Under the pieces are notes generated by a model that saw nothing but the letters and a program-made list of their open reading frames with translations, was not told where the DNA came from and made no database searches. From assembly GCF_014262665.1 (NCBI RefSeq), contig NZ_CP046883.1, positions 744,001-808,000 on the forward strand: 64,000 bases of DNA, read 5' to 3'. How positions within the stretch are numbered: position 1 is the first letter of the stretch; each line of letters starts with the position of its first letter. The position numbers and the translations under genes were made by a program. The stretch comes from Corynebacterium anserum (GTDB lineage: Bacteria > Actinomycetota > Actinomycetes > Mycobacteriales > Mycobacteriaceae). This document shows positions 45,448 through 55,126 of this stretch, one piece after another.

Positions 45448-47085
45448 CTAGCCACCGTTCGCTATGGATTCAAGCGTGGCCAAGATAGTGCGTACCGGGA
45501 CTCCTGTTCCTCGCTTAGGGGTGTAGCCATAAGCAGATGCGTCGTTATATGCGGGGCCGGCTACGTCGATGTGGACCCACTCCACGCCCTCGGTGACGAA
45601 ACGAGAAAGGTAGTGCCCTGCCACAGACATTCCACCCCATCGGCTGTCGGAGATGTTCCGCATATCAGCTACATCGCTCTTCAATGCTTCGTTGAGCTCG
45701 GAGGGGAGAGGCATAGGCCAACCGTTTTCGCCTACCGCCTGGCTATGCATGGCAACTTTGTCACGAAAAGCGTGTGAGCCCATGATTCCAGGGGTTCGGT
45801 TGCCGAGCGCCACCATCTGTGCACCGGTGAGGGTGGCTGTCTCGATAAGGTAGTCCGGTTTGTCCTCGCAAGCGCGCGCGATGGCATCGGCGAGGATGAG
45901 GCGGCCTTCCGCATCAGTATTGAGTACTTCTGTGGTCTGGCCGTCATAGTGGCGAAGGATATCTCCTGGTCGGATAGCCGATGCGGAAAGCATGTTTTCT
46001 GCCATGGGGATCGTGGCGATAACCTTAGCGTTGATTTTGAGAGCCGAGGCCAAAAGGATCGACGCCACCACTGCCGCTGAACCACCCATGTCGGAGATCA
46101 TGTTCCACATGTTGGCTGCGGGCTTGAGAGAAACGCCGCCGGTATCGAAGGTAATGCCTTTGCCAACGAGAGCTACGGTGGGAGTGTTATCGTCGGCGTT
46201 GTGTGGGGTGTACGTGAGGCGAACCAAACGCGGTGGGTTTTCCGAACCCCTACCCACGCCGATGATGCCTCCGTACCCCTGGGCTTCTAATTCTATCTCA
46301 TCGAGGATGTCGACCTCCAAGTCGGAGGCCTTGGCTGCGCTAGCCACGATCTCTGCGTATTTAGCCGGGTAGAGATCGTTGGCGGGCGCATTCACTAGAT
46401 CACGAGCGAAGCATACTGCGCGAGCGATGCTTGTCGCGCGCTTGGCGGTGGCCCCGCCGTCCTGGGTATTACCGAGCACAGTGATGGTGCCGATAGTTTC
46501 CGCTGATGTGGTGGTCTGTTGTCCCGTGTACGCGTATGCACCTAGTGCGTGTCCCACCATGGCTGCCTCCACATTGAAAATGCCGAGGCTGGAGACGACC
46601 GTAGCAGCTGTCCCCGCGGCGCGGGAGGCGGAGCCGGCCGCTTGGCGAATGTCTTCGTCGCTAATCTCTTCGACATCTCCCAAGCCCACAGCAAGAATCT
46701 TCGCGATGTTTCTATGGGTGGGGTGGCCGCCGGAGGCCGTTGCCTTTTCGGAGTGAGAATCTGTTTGAGATTGGGCGTCGGCCGCTGTCTGCGAGGAGTC
46801 TGCCGACGGTTCTGTAGATAGAACAGCACCGGGCAAGGTGGTTATTTCGCCAGCATTACCTTGGGCACCCACCGAGGTAAGTAATTTCCACAGCTCGATT
46901 TCCTGCTCGGAGGACAGCACTCGTGTAGGGCCACCGGCTAGTTCAAGGCCACTGTCACCTCGAAACACCGGGACGATGAATGTGTCTATGTCTCCATCAA
47001 TCTCGTCCAGAGAAGCCGCGAACTGCAGTTTTGGTAAAGCGCCACGAGCAGAGAGCGTTGCCTCTGGTGAGGTGCGAGCAGTCAT
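45448..47085 (-). CDS. pepA: Leucyl aminopeptidase (M17 family)
   Basis: A protein of about 545 residues. The M17 signature NTDAEGRL and metal-binding VGKGITFDTGG, ISDMGGSAAV and ETATLTGA segments are intact in the C-terminal catalytic domain. The enzyme removes N-terminal residues from peptides as a hexamer with two metal ions. The N-terminal domain contains a low-complexity Ser/Thr/Gln/Ala stretch of about 30 residues (about 93-123) that looks like an inserted loop. The start is ATG 47085 with AGGAAA upstream; the longer frame to 47466 overlaps divergent ilvE and is rejected. Confidence 0.93.
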   Translation of the reverse strand: MTARTSPEATLSARGALPKLQFAASLDEIDGDIDTFIVPVFRGDSGLELAGGPTRVLSSEQEIELWKLLTSVGAQGNAGEITTLPGAVLSTEPSADSSQTAADAQSQTDSHSEKATASGGHPTHRNIAKILAVGLGDVEEISDEDIRQAAGSASRAAGTAATVVSSLGIFNVEAAMVGHALGAYAYTGQQTTTSAETIGTITVLGNTQDGGATAKRATSIARAVCFARDLVNAPANDLYPAKYAEIVASAAKASDLEVDILDEIELEAQGYGGIIGVGRGSENPPRLVRLTYTPHNADDNTPTVALVGKGITFDTGGVSLKPAANMWNMISDMGGSAAVVASILLASALKINAKVIATIPMAENMLSASAIRPGDILRHYDGQTTEVLNTDAEGRLILADAIARACEDKPDYLIETATLTGAQMVALGNRTPGIMGSHAFRDKVAMHSQAVGENGWPMPLPSELNEALKSDVADMRNISDSRWGGMSVAGHYLSRFVTEGVEWVHIDVAGPAYNDASAYGYTPKRGTGVPVRTILATLESIANGG

Positions 47086-47244
47086 AAAAGAGTTTCCTAA
47101 CTTTCCGTTGCTGTGATATGGGGAGGTAAACGCGAGGATTTTGCCACATTCTCTACGAGCTGAGGTATGCGAATACTCACCACGGGTTGGGGCTACTGAA
47201 CCAACATACTCGGTCATCCCAAGGGATGGAGTAGCATCTGCACC

Positions 47245-48363
47245 ATGACTACAGTGCCAGCATCCACAGAAACTTTCAGCATCCAGCGTTGTGATACACC
47301 AACGTCTTCCGCCCGTATTCAAGAGATCTTGAGCAATCCCGGTTTCGGCAATTATTTCACCGACCACATGGTTGTTATTGATTGGAATGAAGAGCACGGA
47401 TGGCATGATGCGCGCGTAGTACCGTACGCACCTTTTTCTATGGATCCGGCAACGAGCGTTTTTCACTATGGCCAGGCCATTTTCGAAGGTATTAAGGCCT
47501 ATCGCCAGCCAGATGGTTCAATCGCTACATTCCGTCCTGATCGTAACGCTCAGCGTATGCAGGACTCAGCGGCGCGCATGGCCATGCCGGCGCTACCGGA
47601 AGAATTGTTTATAGAGTCTCTACGGCAACTCGTTGATATCGATAAGGAGTGGGTGCCAGCCTCTGGGGGCGAGGAAGCCCTGTATCTGCGTCCATTTATG
47701 ATCTCCCGTGAGATTTCCCTGGGGGTTCATCCGTCTAACTCCTATACGTATTGCGTGATTGCCTCTCCGGCTGGGGCTTATTTCTCCGGTGGAATTAAGC
47801 CTGTGAGCGTGTGGCTGACCACGGAGTATGTCCGAGCATGTCCAGGTGGCACTGGCGCAGCCAAGTTCGCAGGCAATTACGCCGCATCTCTTTTGGCTCA
47901 AGCCGAGGCAGAGAAACATGGTTGCGAGCAAGTTGTGTGGTTGGACGCTATCGAGCACACATACATTGAGGAAATGGGTGGTATGAATCTTGCCTTTGTT
48001 TTTGGCAAGGGGGCAGACGCAAAGATCGTCACGCCCTCTCTATCCGGATCCTTGCTTCCTGGTGTGACCCGGTCTTCGTTGATCGACGTCGCCAAGGATC
48101 TTGGTTACGAGGTAGAGGAGCGCAAGATTTCCACCGAGGAGTGGCATGCTACGGCTGAATCTGGTGAGATGACCGAGGTGTTCGCTTGCGGAACCGCTGC
48201 AGTTGTCACCCCGGTGGGCTTTGTGAAATACGACGGTGGTGAGTTCGACGTAAACGGGGGAGCAACCGGTGAAATAACCATGAAGCTTCGCGAGCATCTG
48301 ACCGGTATCCAGCGTGGCTCCGTGGAAGACAGGCATGGCTGGATGTTTACGCTCGTCTCATAG
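47245..48363 (+). CDS. ilvE: Branched-chain amino acid aminotransferase
   Basis: A 372-residue class IV aminotransferase performing the last step of valine, leucine and isoleucine synthesis. Conserved segments are [23 protein letters not shown], the PLP lysine in [16 protein letters not shown] and [12 protein letters not shown] with the Glu that hydrogen-bonds PLP. TAGCAT (47231-47236) lies 8 bp before the ATG and no ribosome site is seen, suggesting a leaderless message. It is divergent from pepA with 159 bp between starts. Confidence 0.95.
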   Translation: MTTVPASTETFSIQRCDTPTSSARIQEILSNPGFGNYFTDHMVVIDWNEEHGWHDARVVPYAPFSMDPATSVFHYGQAIFEGIKAYRQPDGSIATFRPDRNAQRMQDSAARMAMPALPEELFIESLRQLVDIDKEWVPASGGEEALYLRPFMISREISLGVHPSNSYTYCVIASPAGAYFSGGIKPVSVWLTTEYVRACPGGTGAAKFAGNYAASLLAQAEAEKHGCEQVVWLDAIEHTYIEEMGGMNLAFVFGKGADAKIVTPSLSGSLLPGVTRSSLIDVAKDLGYEVEERKISTEEWHATAESGEMTEVFACGTAAVVTPVGFVKYDGGEFDVNGGATGEITMKLREHLTGIQRGSVEDRHGWMFTLVS

Positions 48364-48478
48364 ATCCATGGGCAGGCGGGTCTGACAAAAATCGGGCGTG
48401 AAATGGGGATGAGTCGGAAATGGCTGCGGCTGAAACTAGGGGCTAGTGTGAAAAGATCACGGGTGGAATAGGGGGGGA

Positions 48479-49504
48479 CTAGTCCAGCTCTGAGGTCATC
48501 GGGGTGTCATGAGACTCGAAATTGAGCGCGTCGACAGCATGCCGCAGCAAAGGAAACGCGAGGATAGCGCCTAATCCCTGGCCGGTTCCAATCCCGGACG
48601 TAAGCAGTGGCTCTTTGCGCAGTGCCTTGAGCGCCGGCACATGTGCAGGCTCATCTCCCGCGGAAGCGGCGATCCACCAGTCAGCAGCGCCGGGAACCAT
48701 CATCTGGGCGCACAGAGCTGCCGCAGTTGTTCCCACACCATCAAAGAGAACAGGGGTGCGGCGAACCGAACATTGAGCTAAAAGGCCAGCGAGAGTTGCG
48801 AAATCAGGGGATCCTATACGCCGTAGAATACGGGAGGCATCGGCCTTATCATCACGCACCCGGTACATCGCATCGCGAATGACCGCGGTCTTAGTCTTCC
48901 ACGCCTCATCGCTGATACCGGAGCCCCTGCCCACGACCTTCACGGGTTCGATGCTGCAGATGGATCCAATTATTGCCGCGGCCACGGTGGTTACCCCACG
49001 ACCGGCATCACCCAATAACACCAGTTGTGTCCCTTGATCGGCCAGATCATCTGCTATCTCGATACCGCGCGACATGTACTCGAAAAGCTCGGCGGAGGTC
49101 ATCGCGTCTTCATAATCAATGGATCCTGAAGGGTGGGAAGAGTCGGCGTCGCGGACAGAAACACGAATACCTTCTGCCGTCGCTGCTGAGAGCAAGGGCG
49201 AACGCCCCTGCGATATGGCAGCGAGAACATCCTGAGAAAAAGTCTCCGGTAACGCGGAGATTTCAGGGTGAGTACGAGCCACCCCGTGAGTGCCGCCCAC
49301 CACGACCAGCTGAACATCAGTGAGTGGACGCGGGGGAACGGTGCTTTGACAAGCTGCAAGCCACGCTCCGAGCTGTTCAAGACGACCCAGTGATCGGTTG
49401 GGCATGCCAAATTCAGTGGGAATATCCGATCGCCATGCGGTAGCACGCCGACGAAACTCCTCATCGGGAGGAATCACGGGAGGAAAATCAGGCAACTGAC
49501 TCAT
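48479..49504 (-). CDS. cobT: CobT-like phosphoribosyltransferase with altered catalytic positions
   Basis: A 341-residue CobT-family protein. CobT makes alpha-ribazole phosphate from nicotinate mononucleotide and dimethylbenzimidazole for B12. The N-terminal PNRSLGRLEQLGAWLA, the GRGVTTVAAAI loop and the C-terminal EPLL...GLGAILAFPLLRHA identify the family. The usual GEMGIGNTT reads GDAGRGVTT (Asp166 for Glu) and the usual GEGTGA reads GQGLGA (Gln309 for the catalytic Glu); GDHGV is GTHGV. So the canonical reaction may be lost or changed. It starts 3 bp after the DUF3043 stop, implying coupling. cobU and cobS are not adjacent. Confidence 0.8.
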   Translation of the reverse strand: MSQLPDFPPVIPPDEEFRRRATAWRSDIPTEFGMPNRSLGRLEQLGAWLAACQSTVPPRPLTDVQLVVVGGTHGVARTHPEISALPETFSQDVLAAISQGRSPLLSAATAEGIRVSVRDADSSHPSGSIDYEDAMTSAELFEYMSRGIEIADDLADQGTQLVLLGDAGRGVTTVAAAIIGSICSIEPVKVVGRGSGISDEAWKTKTAVIRDAMYRVRDDKADASRILRRIGSPDFATLAGLLAQCSVRRTPVLFDGVGTTAAALCAQMMVPGAADWWIAASAGDEPAHVPALKALRKEPLLTSGIGTGQGLGAILAFPLLRHAVDALNFESHDTPMTSELD

Positions 49505-49507
49505 GGA

Positions 49508-50209
49508 CTAAACAGTATCGCCAATATTGACCTGAGGGGCGGGGGTGCGCATACGGCGAATCATCGTTGCGCGAGTAAATGCATACATACCCAGGGAAAA
49601 TTTGGAATGAGGGTTGTTACGGAAGCGTGCATTGACCTCGCGATTAACCCTCCGACCCATAATGAGTCCCTCGGCCAGCATGATAGCAAAGAGCACGAGC
49701 ATGACTATCGAGGCGAGATTGGCAATAGCTGCGTTGCGCATCCCCAGCAGCATGATGATGATTACGATGAATGTCAATGGCAAGAAGAAATTCATAAGGA
49801 AACGGCGAGAATCCACCCAGTTGCGCACGAAGCGCTTTTCCGGTCCTTTGTCCCGTGCCATCAAATATTCCTCGTCGCCGGCCATCATGCGCTCATTAAT
49901 GCGACGGCGTTCGCGAGCAGACTCTTCACGCTCGCGCTGCTTCATTGCCTTGTATTCCTCTTTCGACATTGAGTTTTTCAACTCTTTGCGGCGCTTGCGA
50001 GCTTCCGCAGAGCTGGTCGGCGCGTCGTAAGCAGTGCGACGAGAACCGACCTTGCGCTCAACCTCATTGCGTTTAGGAGTAGGACGACCTTTCTTCGGCG
50101 TATATGCTTTGCCGGTACGTTGTTCTGCAGCAGCGTCGGCGGCTTCGGCATTGACGTCGGGTTTCTCAACAGCATTAGGTGCTGGAGTCTCATCCTTTTT
50201 CCACGGCAT
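49508..50209 (-). CDS. DUF3043 family membrane protein
   Basis: A protein of about 233 residues with a highly charged N-terminal half (KKGRPTPKRNEVERKVGSRR, then a long RKRRKELK...RERREE helix) and two membrane segments (about residues 133-155 and 160-180 of this start). A short basic tail follows. This layout is DUF3043, an actinobacterial family of unknown function near cobT and the oxidase genes. The start is ATG 50209 (MPWKKDE); GTG 50215 or ATG 50251 are alternatives. It is divergent from the IscA/ErpA-type gene. Confidence 0.82.
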   Translation of the reverse strand: MPWKKDETPAPNAVEKPDVNAEAADAAAEQRTGKAYTPKKGRPTPKRNEVERKVGSRRTAYDAPTSSAEARKRRKELKNSMSKEEYKAMKQREREESARERRRINERMMAGDEEYLMARDKGPEKRFVRNWVDSRRFLMNFFLPLTFIVIIIMLLGMRNAAIANLASIVMLVLFAIMLAEGLIMGRRVNREVNARFRNNPHSKFSLGMYAFTRATMIRRMRTPAPQVNIGDTV

Positions 50210-50456
50210 TTTCACGCATTCAAGGCTAGAGGACGAAATAACCGTGGCCAACTTGACTCACCGGGGTGCGACATGGTTGTCACGACAAGCGACTGCTAGT
50301 ACCTTGACTTTATAGTTCGCGTCCGTGTCCGTCGACTGGGAATAACGGTCGGTGCGCCCGCGTTGATCTGAATACTGAATATACGAGACCGAGTGAGGCT
50401 CTCTTAGCAGGGTCTTTCGTCAACAAAACCCTTCCACAGAGGAACAAGGAGGAAGT

Positions 50457-50801
50457 ATGACTGCTCCAGAGCGTGTCACTGGTGTTGAGCTAACCGAGGC
50501 AGCTGCAGAAAAGGCAGGTGCACTGTTGGCGCAGGAAGGTCGCGATGATCTGGCCCTGCGTATCGCCGTTCAGCCGGGAGGCTGTGCTGGTTTGCGTTAC
50601 CAGTTGTTCTTTGACGATCGCTCTCTCGATGGTGACCTCGTTGATGACTTCAACGGTGTAAAACTAGTGGTAGATCGCATGTCCTCTCCGTACCTCACGG
50701 GAGCGAAGATCGATTTTTCTGACACCATCGAATCCCAAGGTTTCACTATCGATAACCCGAATGCCACTGGCTCATGCGCTTGCGGTGATTCCTTCTCCTA
50801 A
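50457..50801 (+). CDS. Iron-sulfur insertion protein, HesB/IscA/ErpA family
   Basis: A 114-residue A-type carrier. The three cluster cysteines are in GGCAGLRYQL and the C-terminal SCACGDSF. The family delivers FeS clusters to apoproteins; LipA and the Rieske protein in this window would be possible clients. AGGAGGAAGT precedes the ATG. It is flanked by a strong bidirectional terminator on the asnB side. Confidence 0.93.
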   Translation: MTAPERVTGVELTEAAAEKAGALLAQEGRDDLALRIAVQPGGCAGLRYQLFFDDRSLDGDLVDDFNGVKLVVDRMSSPYLTGAKIDFSDTIESQGFTIDNPNATGSCACGDSFS

Positions 50802-50893
50802 AACCCTGTGAGAAACTCAGCTTGTTCCTCCCCAGGGGACTATGAGCTTCTGAGTTTGTGTCACCCCGAGGTCTAACCACACGGCGGTCAAGT

Positions 50894-50933
50894 AAAAAGG
50901 AGAGGTTCCCAGATAGGGGAGCCTCTCCTTTTT
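50894..50933. terminator. Bidirectional terminator between IscA-type gene and asnB/ltsA
   Basis: A near-perfect stem AAGGAGAGG(TT)CCC with GGG(GA)GCCTCTCCTT is flanked by A-run on the left and TTTTT on the right, so it can act on both strands. Confidence 0.9.
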
Positions 50934-50962
50934 ATATTCGGGTGGAACTCATCGATTTCGGC

Positions 50963-52900
50963 TTAGAGCTCAACTGGGTAGTCGTGTCGATCGATCTTGG
51001 GATCGATGCGTTCCTCCACGAAAATTCCATACCAAATCATGAAAGCGATGATGGTCCAGAGACGGCGAGAATGGTCTGGACCTGAACCACTGTTCATCGC
51101 CACACGATGCTCTTCGAGCATCTTCAGAACTTCGGTTTTGTTAATGAGGTCATCAGTTTGTGACTCTTCGATGATCTTCTTCGCCCAACCGTAGAGCTCA
51201 TCACCTGCTAGCCAATGCCGCATAGGTACTGGGAACCCGAGTTTCTTACGGTGCAGTACGTGGGCGGGGACGATACGTTCCATGGCCTTGCGCAGAGCGT
51301 ATTTCGTGGTGCCGTGAGAGATTTTCATATCCACGGGCAGGGATTCGGCGGCATCGAATACCACCTTGTCTAGGAACGGTACGCGAAGCTCCAAAGAATT
51401 AGCCATGGTGATCTTGTCCGCTTTCACCAGGATGTCGCCACGTAGCCATGTGAACATGTCTAGGTGTTGCATACGCGCTACGGGATCCATGTTGCGAGAC
51501 TTGGCATAGATAGGCGCGGTTACTTCGCGGTGATCCCACTCTGGACGGATGTGGCGGAGGACTCGCTCTAACTGCTCATAATTAAAGGAACGCGCATTGC
51601 CGTAGTACCGTTCTTCCATGGTCATGGTGCCACGCTGTAACAGTGATTTACCGCGTACTCCGTCAGGGAGGGCGTCGCCAACTGTGGATAAAACACGCTT
51701 GATAGGGGATGGCACCTTATCGAAAGGAGCCAAGCTGAGTGGTTCCTTATATATGGTGTAACCACCGAAAAGCTCGTCCGCTCCTTCTCCGGACAACACG
51801 ACCTTCACGTGCTTGCGCGCTTCTGCAGCAACGAAGTATAGGGGAACCAAGGATGGATCAGCGACCGGATCATCTAGATACCACATGATTTTTGGAACGG
51901 CATCGGCGTACTCCTCCGGGCTGACAACCTTGACAATGTGTTCTGCACCAATTGCTGCGGCGGATTCAGCCGCGACGTCGACCTCCGAATAGCCTTCGCG
52001 TTCGAAGCCAGTGGTGAAGGTCAAGAGGTTGGGGTTGTGACGCTTCGCCAAAGTAGCGATGGCGGTGGAATCAATGCCTCCGGAAAGGAAGCTGCCGACC
52101 GTTACATCTGCTCGCATGTGCTTTGCGACAGAGTCCTCCAGAGCTTCAGCAATGCGTTGAAAGACCGCTTCCTCATTGCCGGCAGAAACCTTCTTCACTG
52201 GGAAGGAAGGCTCAAACCAGCGCTGTTGCTGTGGTGCCTGGCCCGGAGTGATGATCGCGTAGCTGCCGGACTCGAGGCGACGGATTGCTGTGTGCAAACT
52301 CTCAGGCTCTGGCACGTATTGAAGATCGGTGTAGTGAGCGAGGGCTCGGATATCCAGATCCTTGCTCAGACCAAGTGCGTCGGCCATAGATAGGATGCAC
52401 TTCTTCTCCGACGCAAAGACAGTGCCAGCGTTAGCCGTCGCAATGTACATAGGTTTGATGCCAAATTGATCGCGGGCAATGAATAGCTTTTTTTCCTTGG
52501 AGTCCCACACTCCAAAGCCGAACATCCCGCGTAGATGCTTCACTACATCGATACCCCAATGGTGATATCCCACGACAATGGTTTCGCCATCTCCTTCGGT
52601 GTTAAAGGAGTAACCGGCGGCCTTTAGTTCCTGACGAAGCTCAACATAGTTGTATATCTCGCCGTTGAAAGTCAGCGCGTAACGGTTAGGTTCATCTTCG
52701 GGTCCCCATTGCAGAGGCTGATGGGAGTGTTCAATGTCGATGATGGAAAGCCGATTGAAGCCGAATACAACGGAATCGTCGTTCCACGAGCCACTGTCGT
52801 CTGGGCCGCGGTGATGCATGCAAGGTAGGGCATTTTCAACAGCAGTGGTAAAACGTGAAGCCGATTCGTCGGCAGAAATGAATCCAAGCAATCCGCACAT
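50963..52900 (-). CDS. ltsA: Glutamine-hydrolysing asparagine synthetase-like amidotransferase (LtsA)
   Basis: A 645-residue AsnB-family enzyme. The N-terminal glutaminase domain has Cys2 as nucleophile, HHRGPDDSG and FNGEIYNY; the synthetase domain has the ATP-loop SGGIDSTAIA and LSGEGADELFGGY. In C. glutamicum the orthologue LtsA is required for lysozyme and temperature resistance and is thought to amidate peptidoglycan diaminopimelate rather than make asparagine. The location next to the ctaC-ctaF genes matches that locus. No strong ribosome site is visible before the ATG. Confidence 0.93.
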   Translation of the reverse strand: MCGLLGFISADESASRFTTAVENALPCMHHRGPDDSGSWNDDSVVFGFNRLSIIDIEHSHQPLQWGPEDEPNRYALTFNGEIYNYVELRQELKAAGYSFNTEGDGETIVVGYHHWGIDVVKHLRGMFGFGVWDSKEKKLFIARDQFGIKPMYIATANAGTVFASEKKCILSMADALGLSKDLDIRALAHYTDLQYVPEPESLHTAIRRLESGSYAIITPGQAPQQQRWFEPSFPVKKVSAGNEEAVFQRIAEALEDSVAKHMRADVTVGSFLSGGIDSTAIATLAKRHNPNLLTFTTGFEREGYSEVDVAAESAAAIGAEHIVKVVSPEEYADAVPKIMWYLDDPVADPSLVPLYFVAAEARKHVKVVLSGEGADELFGGYTIYKEPLSLAPFDKVPSPIKRVLSTVGDALPDGVRGKSLLQRGTMTMEERYYGNARSFNYEQLERVLRHIRPEWDHREVTAPIYAKSRNMDPVARMQHLDMFTWLRGDILVKADKITMANSLELRVPFLDKVVFDAAESLPVDMKISHGTTKYALRKAMERIVPAHVLHRKKLGFPVPMRHWLAGDELYGWAKKIIEESQTDDLINKTEVLKMLEEHRVAMNSGSGPDHSRRLWTIIAFMIWYGIFVEERIDPKIDRHDYPVEL

Positions 52901-53233
52901 GGAAGAAAACTCTACGCGCAGCGTACCGTAGCCTTCTACCCGCCACGCGGTGATAGATGTAGTGAAAGTCGGACTGAGCGGGCGTCGAATGGAAGTCGAA
53001 TAGAAAAGAAGAGAGGTAAATCACAACCACTAACATGTTATGAAGTGAGTTACTACACAGTTCACACCCAAATAGGGAAAACTCCTCAGTAGGATGGTGG
53101 CAAACACTCACAAATGGTCTAAGGTTTCTGATTGAAGCGGTCTAATACTGTTTGTGACGAGCGTACTGCAGGCTCTGATCAGCATTCGCAGACATTAGAC
53201 CTTGTGACGTGTGAACGAGGAAGGCAAACTCGC
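52901..53233. other. 333-bp divergent region between ltsA and ctaC
   Basis: It holds both promoters and the ctaC leader. A TAATACTGT element near 53143 is a candidate ctaC -10, and TGTGACGAGCG near 53153 is a GlxR-like half-site. The GAGGAAGG ribosome site of ctaC lies at 53217-53224. No RNA gene was seen. Confidence 0.45.
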
Positions 53234-54319
53234 GTGGAACAGCGAAAAGTGCACGGTTTGACTCGCCGTTTAGGACTGGCTGGCTTGCTCGGTGCAAGTG
53301 CTATGGCTCTGACCGGTTGTACGGTCACTCCACCAGATAACGCATTCTTTAACGCCCTGCGTATGGGCTGGCCGAAGGGTATCACCCCAGAGGCTCATGA
53401 TACGGGCAATTTCTGGGTGTGGACCTGGGTAGCAGCGTGGATCATCGGCATCATCATGTGGGTACTGATGTTCGTGGTTATTTTCCGCGACTCTGACAAG
53501 GCCCACGCGCGCCGTGGGAATAAGGACGAATTCCCGCGTCAGACCGGTTACAACGTTCCGCTGGAGCTCGGCCTGACCACCGTTCCTGTGTTGATCATTA
53601 TGGCCCTGTTCTTCTTCAACGTTCAGGTTCAGGACAAGGCCACTGCTCTGGACAAGGATCCGCAGGTCAAGGTCGACGTGACTGCATTCCAGTGGAACTG
53701 GAAGTTCGGTTACAGCGAGATCAAGGCGGGGCTATCCCCAAGCGGTAAGGACTACGAGGGTATCGACGAGAAGGCTCAGGAAGCCGCCGAGAAGACCAAG
53801 TATGAAGATGGTGAGCACGGCCCGATCCATGGCAAATCTAAGGGCGACCTGAGCTACCTGCACTACAACAAGATTGAGACTGTTGGTTCCACAGAAGAGA
53901 TCCCTGTGCTGGTGTTGCCATCTCATACCGCGATCCAGTTCGATCTGGCTTCTGCTGACGTAGTTCACTCCTTCTGGGTTCCAGAGTTCCTCTTCAAGCG
54001 CGATGCATTCCCGCACCCAGCGGAGAACCGATCCGAGCGACTGTTCCAGATTGAAGAAATTCAGGAAGAGGGAGCGTTCGTGGGGCGCTGCGCTGAAATG
54101 TGCGGCACGTACCACGCAATGATGAACTTCGAGGTACGCGTTGTATCTCCTGAAAAGTTCAAGCAGTACATCGAATTCCGTCAGAAGAACCCACAAGCTC
54201 CAAACTCTGAGGCTTTGAAGTCCATCGGCGAGGATCCTTACGCAACCTCCACCAAGCCATTCGTTTCTGACCGCAAGGGTTCCCGCGACGGCCAGACCGT
54301 TGAACGTTCAGACGCTTAA
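53234..54319 (+). CDS. ctaC: Cytochrome c oxidase subunit II
   Basis: A lipoprotein subunit of about 361 residues with lipobox ALTGC (Cys29). Two membrane helices (about residues 69-87 and 113-130) precede the CuA cupredoxin domain. CuA ligands are His245, Cys286, Glu288, Cys290, His294 and Met297 (in GRCAEMCGTYHAMM). The acid-rich insert near residues 165-205 is also known in corynebacterial CtaC. It accepts electrons from QcrC in the bc1-aa3 supercomplex. GTG 53234 is chosen over the longer open frame from 53132, as AAGG-type ribosome site and family N-terminus VEQ agree. Confidence 0.96.
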   Translation: MEQRKVHGLTRRLGLAGLLGASAMALTGCTVTPPDNAFFNALRMGWPKGITPEAHDTGNFWVWTWVAAWIIGIIMWVLMFVVIFRDSDKAHARRGNKDEFPRQTGYNVPLELGLTTVPVLIIMALFFFNVQVQDKATALDKDPQVKVDVTAFQWNWKFGYSEIKAGLSPSGKDYEGIDEKAQEAAEKTKYEDGEHGPIHGKSKGDLSYLHYNKIETVGSTEEIPVLVLPSHTAIQFDLASADVVHSFWVPEFLFKRDAFPHPAENRSERLFQIEEIQEEGAFVGRCAEMCGTYHAMMNFEVRVVSPEKFKQYIEFRQKNPQAPNSEALKSIGEDPYATSTKPFVSDRKGSRDGQTVERSDA

Positions 54320-54350
54320 GCGGTAGTGCAGAAGAAAGAGGAATAGAACA

Positions 54351-54782
54351 ATGACTTCCGGCGCTAAACTCTTCTACGGGATTGCGACCTTCCTGGGCAT
54401 CGTGACCGTGGTATACATCATCGCTACCTCCTCCGTGAAGGATCCTGGTTCCCTTCAGGGTCTGGAGTGGGCTGGTACCACCGCTTTGGTGATGTCTTTC
54501 CTCCTGGCATTGATGCTGGCTGGTTACTTGCACCTCACCGACAATAAGACCGATATTTCCCCAATGGACTGGGAAGAAGCAGAGATCGTCGATGGAGCTG
54601 GCGTACTGGGCTTCTTCTCCGCAAGTTCTATTTGGCCATTCGTTATGACTGTAGCCATCGTCATCATGGCTTATGGCTTGGCGTTCTGGCACCTGTGGTT
54701 GGTAGTCTTTGGTGCTGCCATCCTGGTGTGGGCCGGTGCCATGCTTAACTTGCAGTACGGTCTTCCACCAGAGAAGCACTAA
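54351..54782 (+). CDS. ctaF: Cytochrome c oxidase subunit IV (actinobacterial CtaF)
   Basis: A 143-residue membrane protein with four hydrophobic segments (about 5-25, 38-60, 88-108, 110-135) and the conserved SPMDWEEAEIVDGAG loop. CtaF is the small fourth subunit of the aa3 oxidase in the supercomplex. It starts 31 bp after ctaC with a GAGGAA ribosome site, forming a ctaC-ctaF operon. Confidence 0.94.
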   Translation: MTSGAKLFYGIATFLGIVTVVYIIATSSVKDPGSLQGLEWAGTTALVMSFLLALMLAGYLHLTDNKTDISPMDWEEAEIVDGAGVLGFFSASSIWPFVMTVAIVIMAYGLAFWHLWLVVFGAAILVWAGAMLNLQYGLPPEKH

Positions 54783-54847
54783 TAACCGTCTAGCCTGTCA
54801 CACGCCAGTGGCTCAGATAGCCCCTATAAGTCCGGGGCTCTGAGAGG

Positions 54848-54881
54848 AAACCCCCAGTGGAAATACATCCATTGGGGGTTT
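54848..54881. terminator. Terminator after ctaF
   Basis: AAACCCCCAGTGG and CCATTGGGGGTTT make a 13-bp stem (one G-U) with an 8-base loop, beginning 65 bp after the ctaF stop. Its T-containing arms make it usable in both directions. The remaining 245 bp to the trpD stop show no further feature. Confidence 0.85.
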
Positions 54882-55126
54882 GAGCATTGAGCGAGAATGT
54901 GTGGGCGTGGTGTCTAATGTCGAAAAAAGGTAAAGAAGACTCGGCTTCGTTAGCTTAACGAGGGGAATTAACAAGCCCGGAGAATACTCGGACGTGGGCT
55001 ACACATGGGGGATAGAAGCACACATTGTCGTGAATTAGGTAAGCGCACCGAAGCATGAACGGGTTAACGATCCTCGTGTATCGCACTGAAGAGAATGGGC
55101 AGGAGCAAAAACAAGAATCAGCCACG

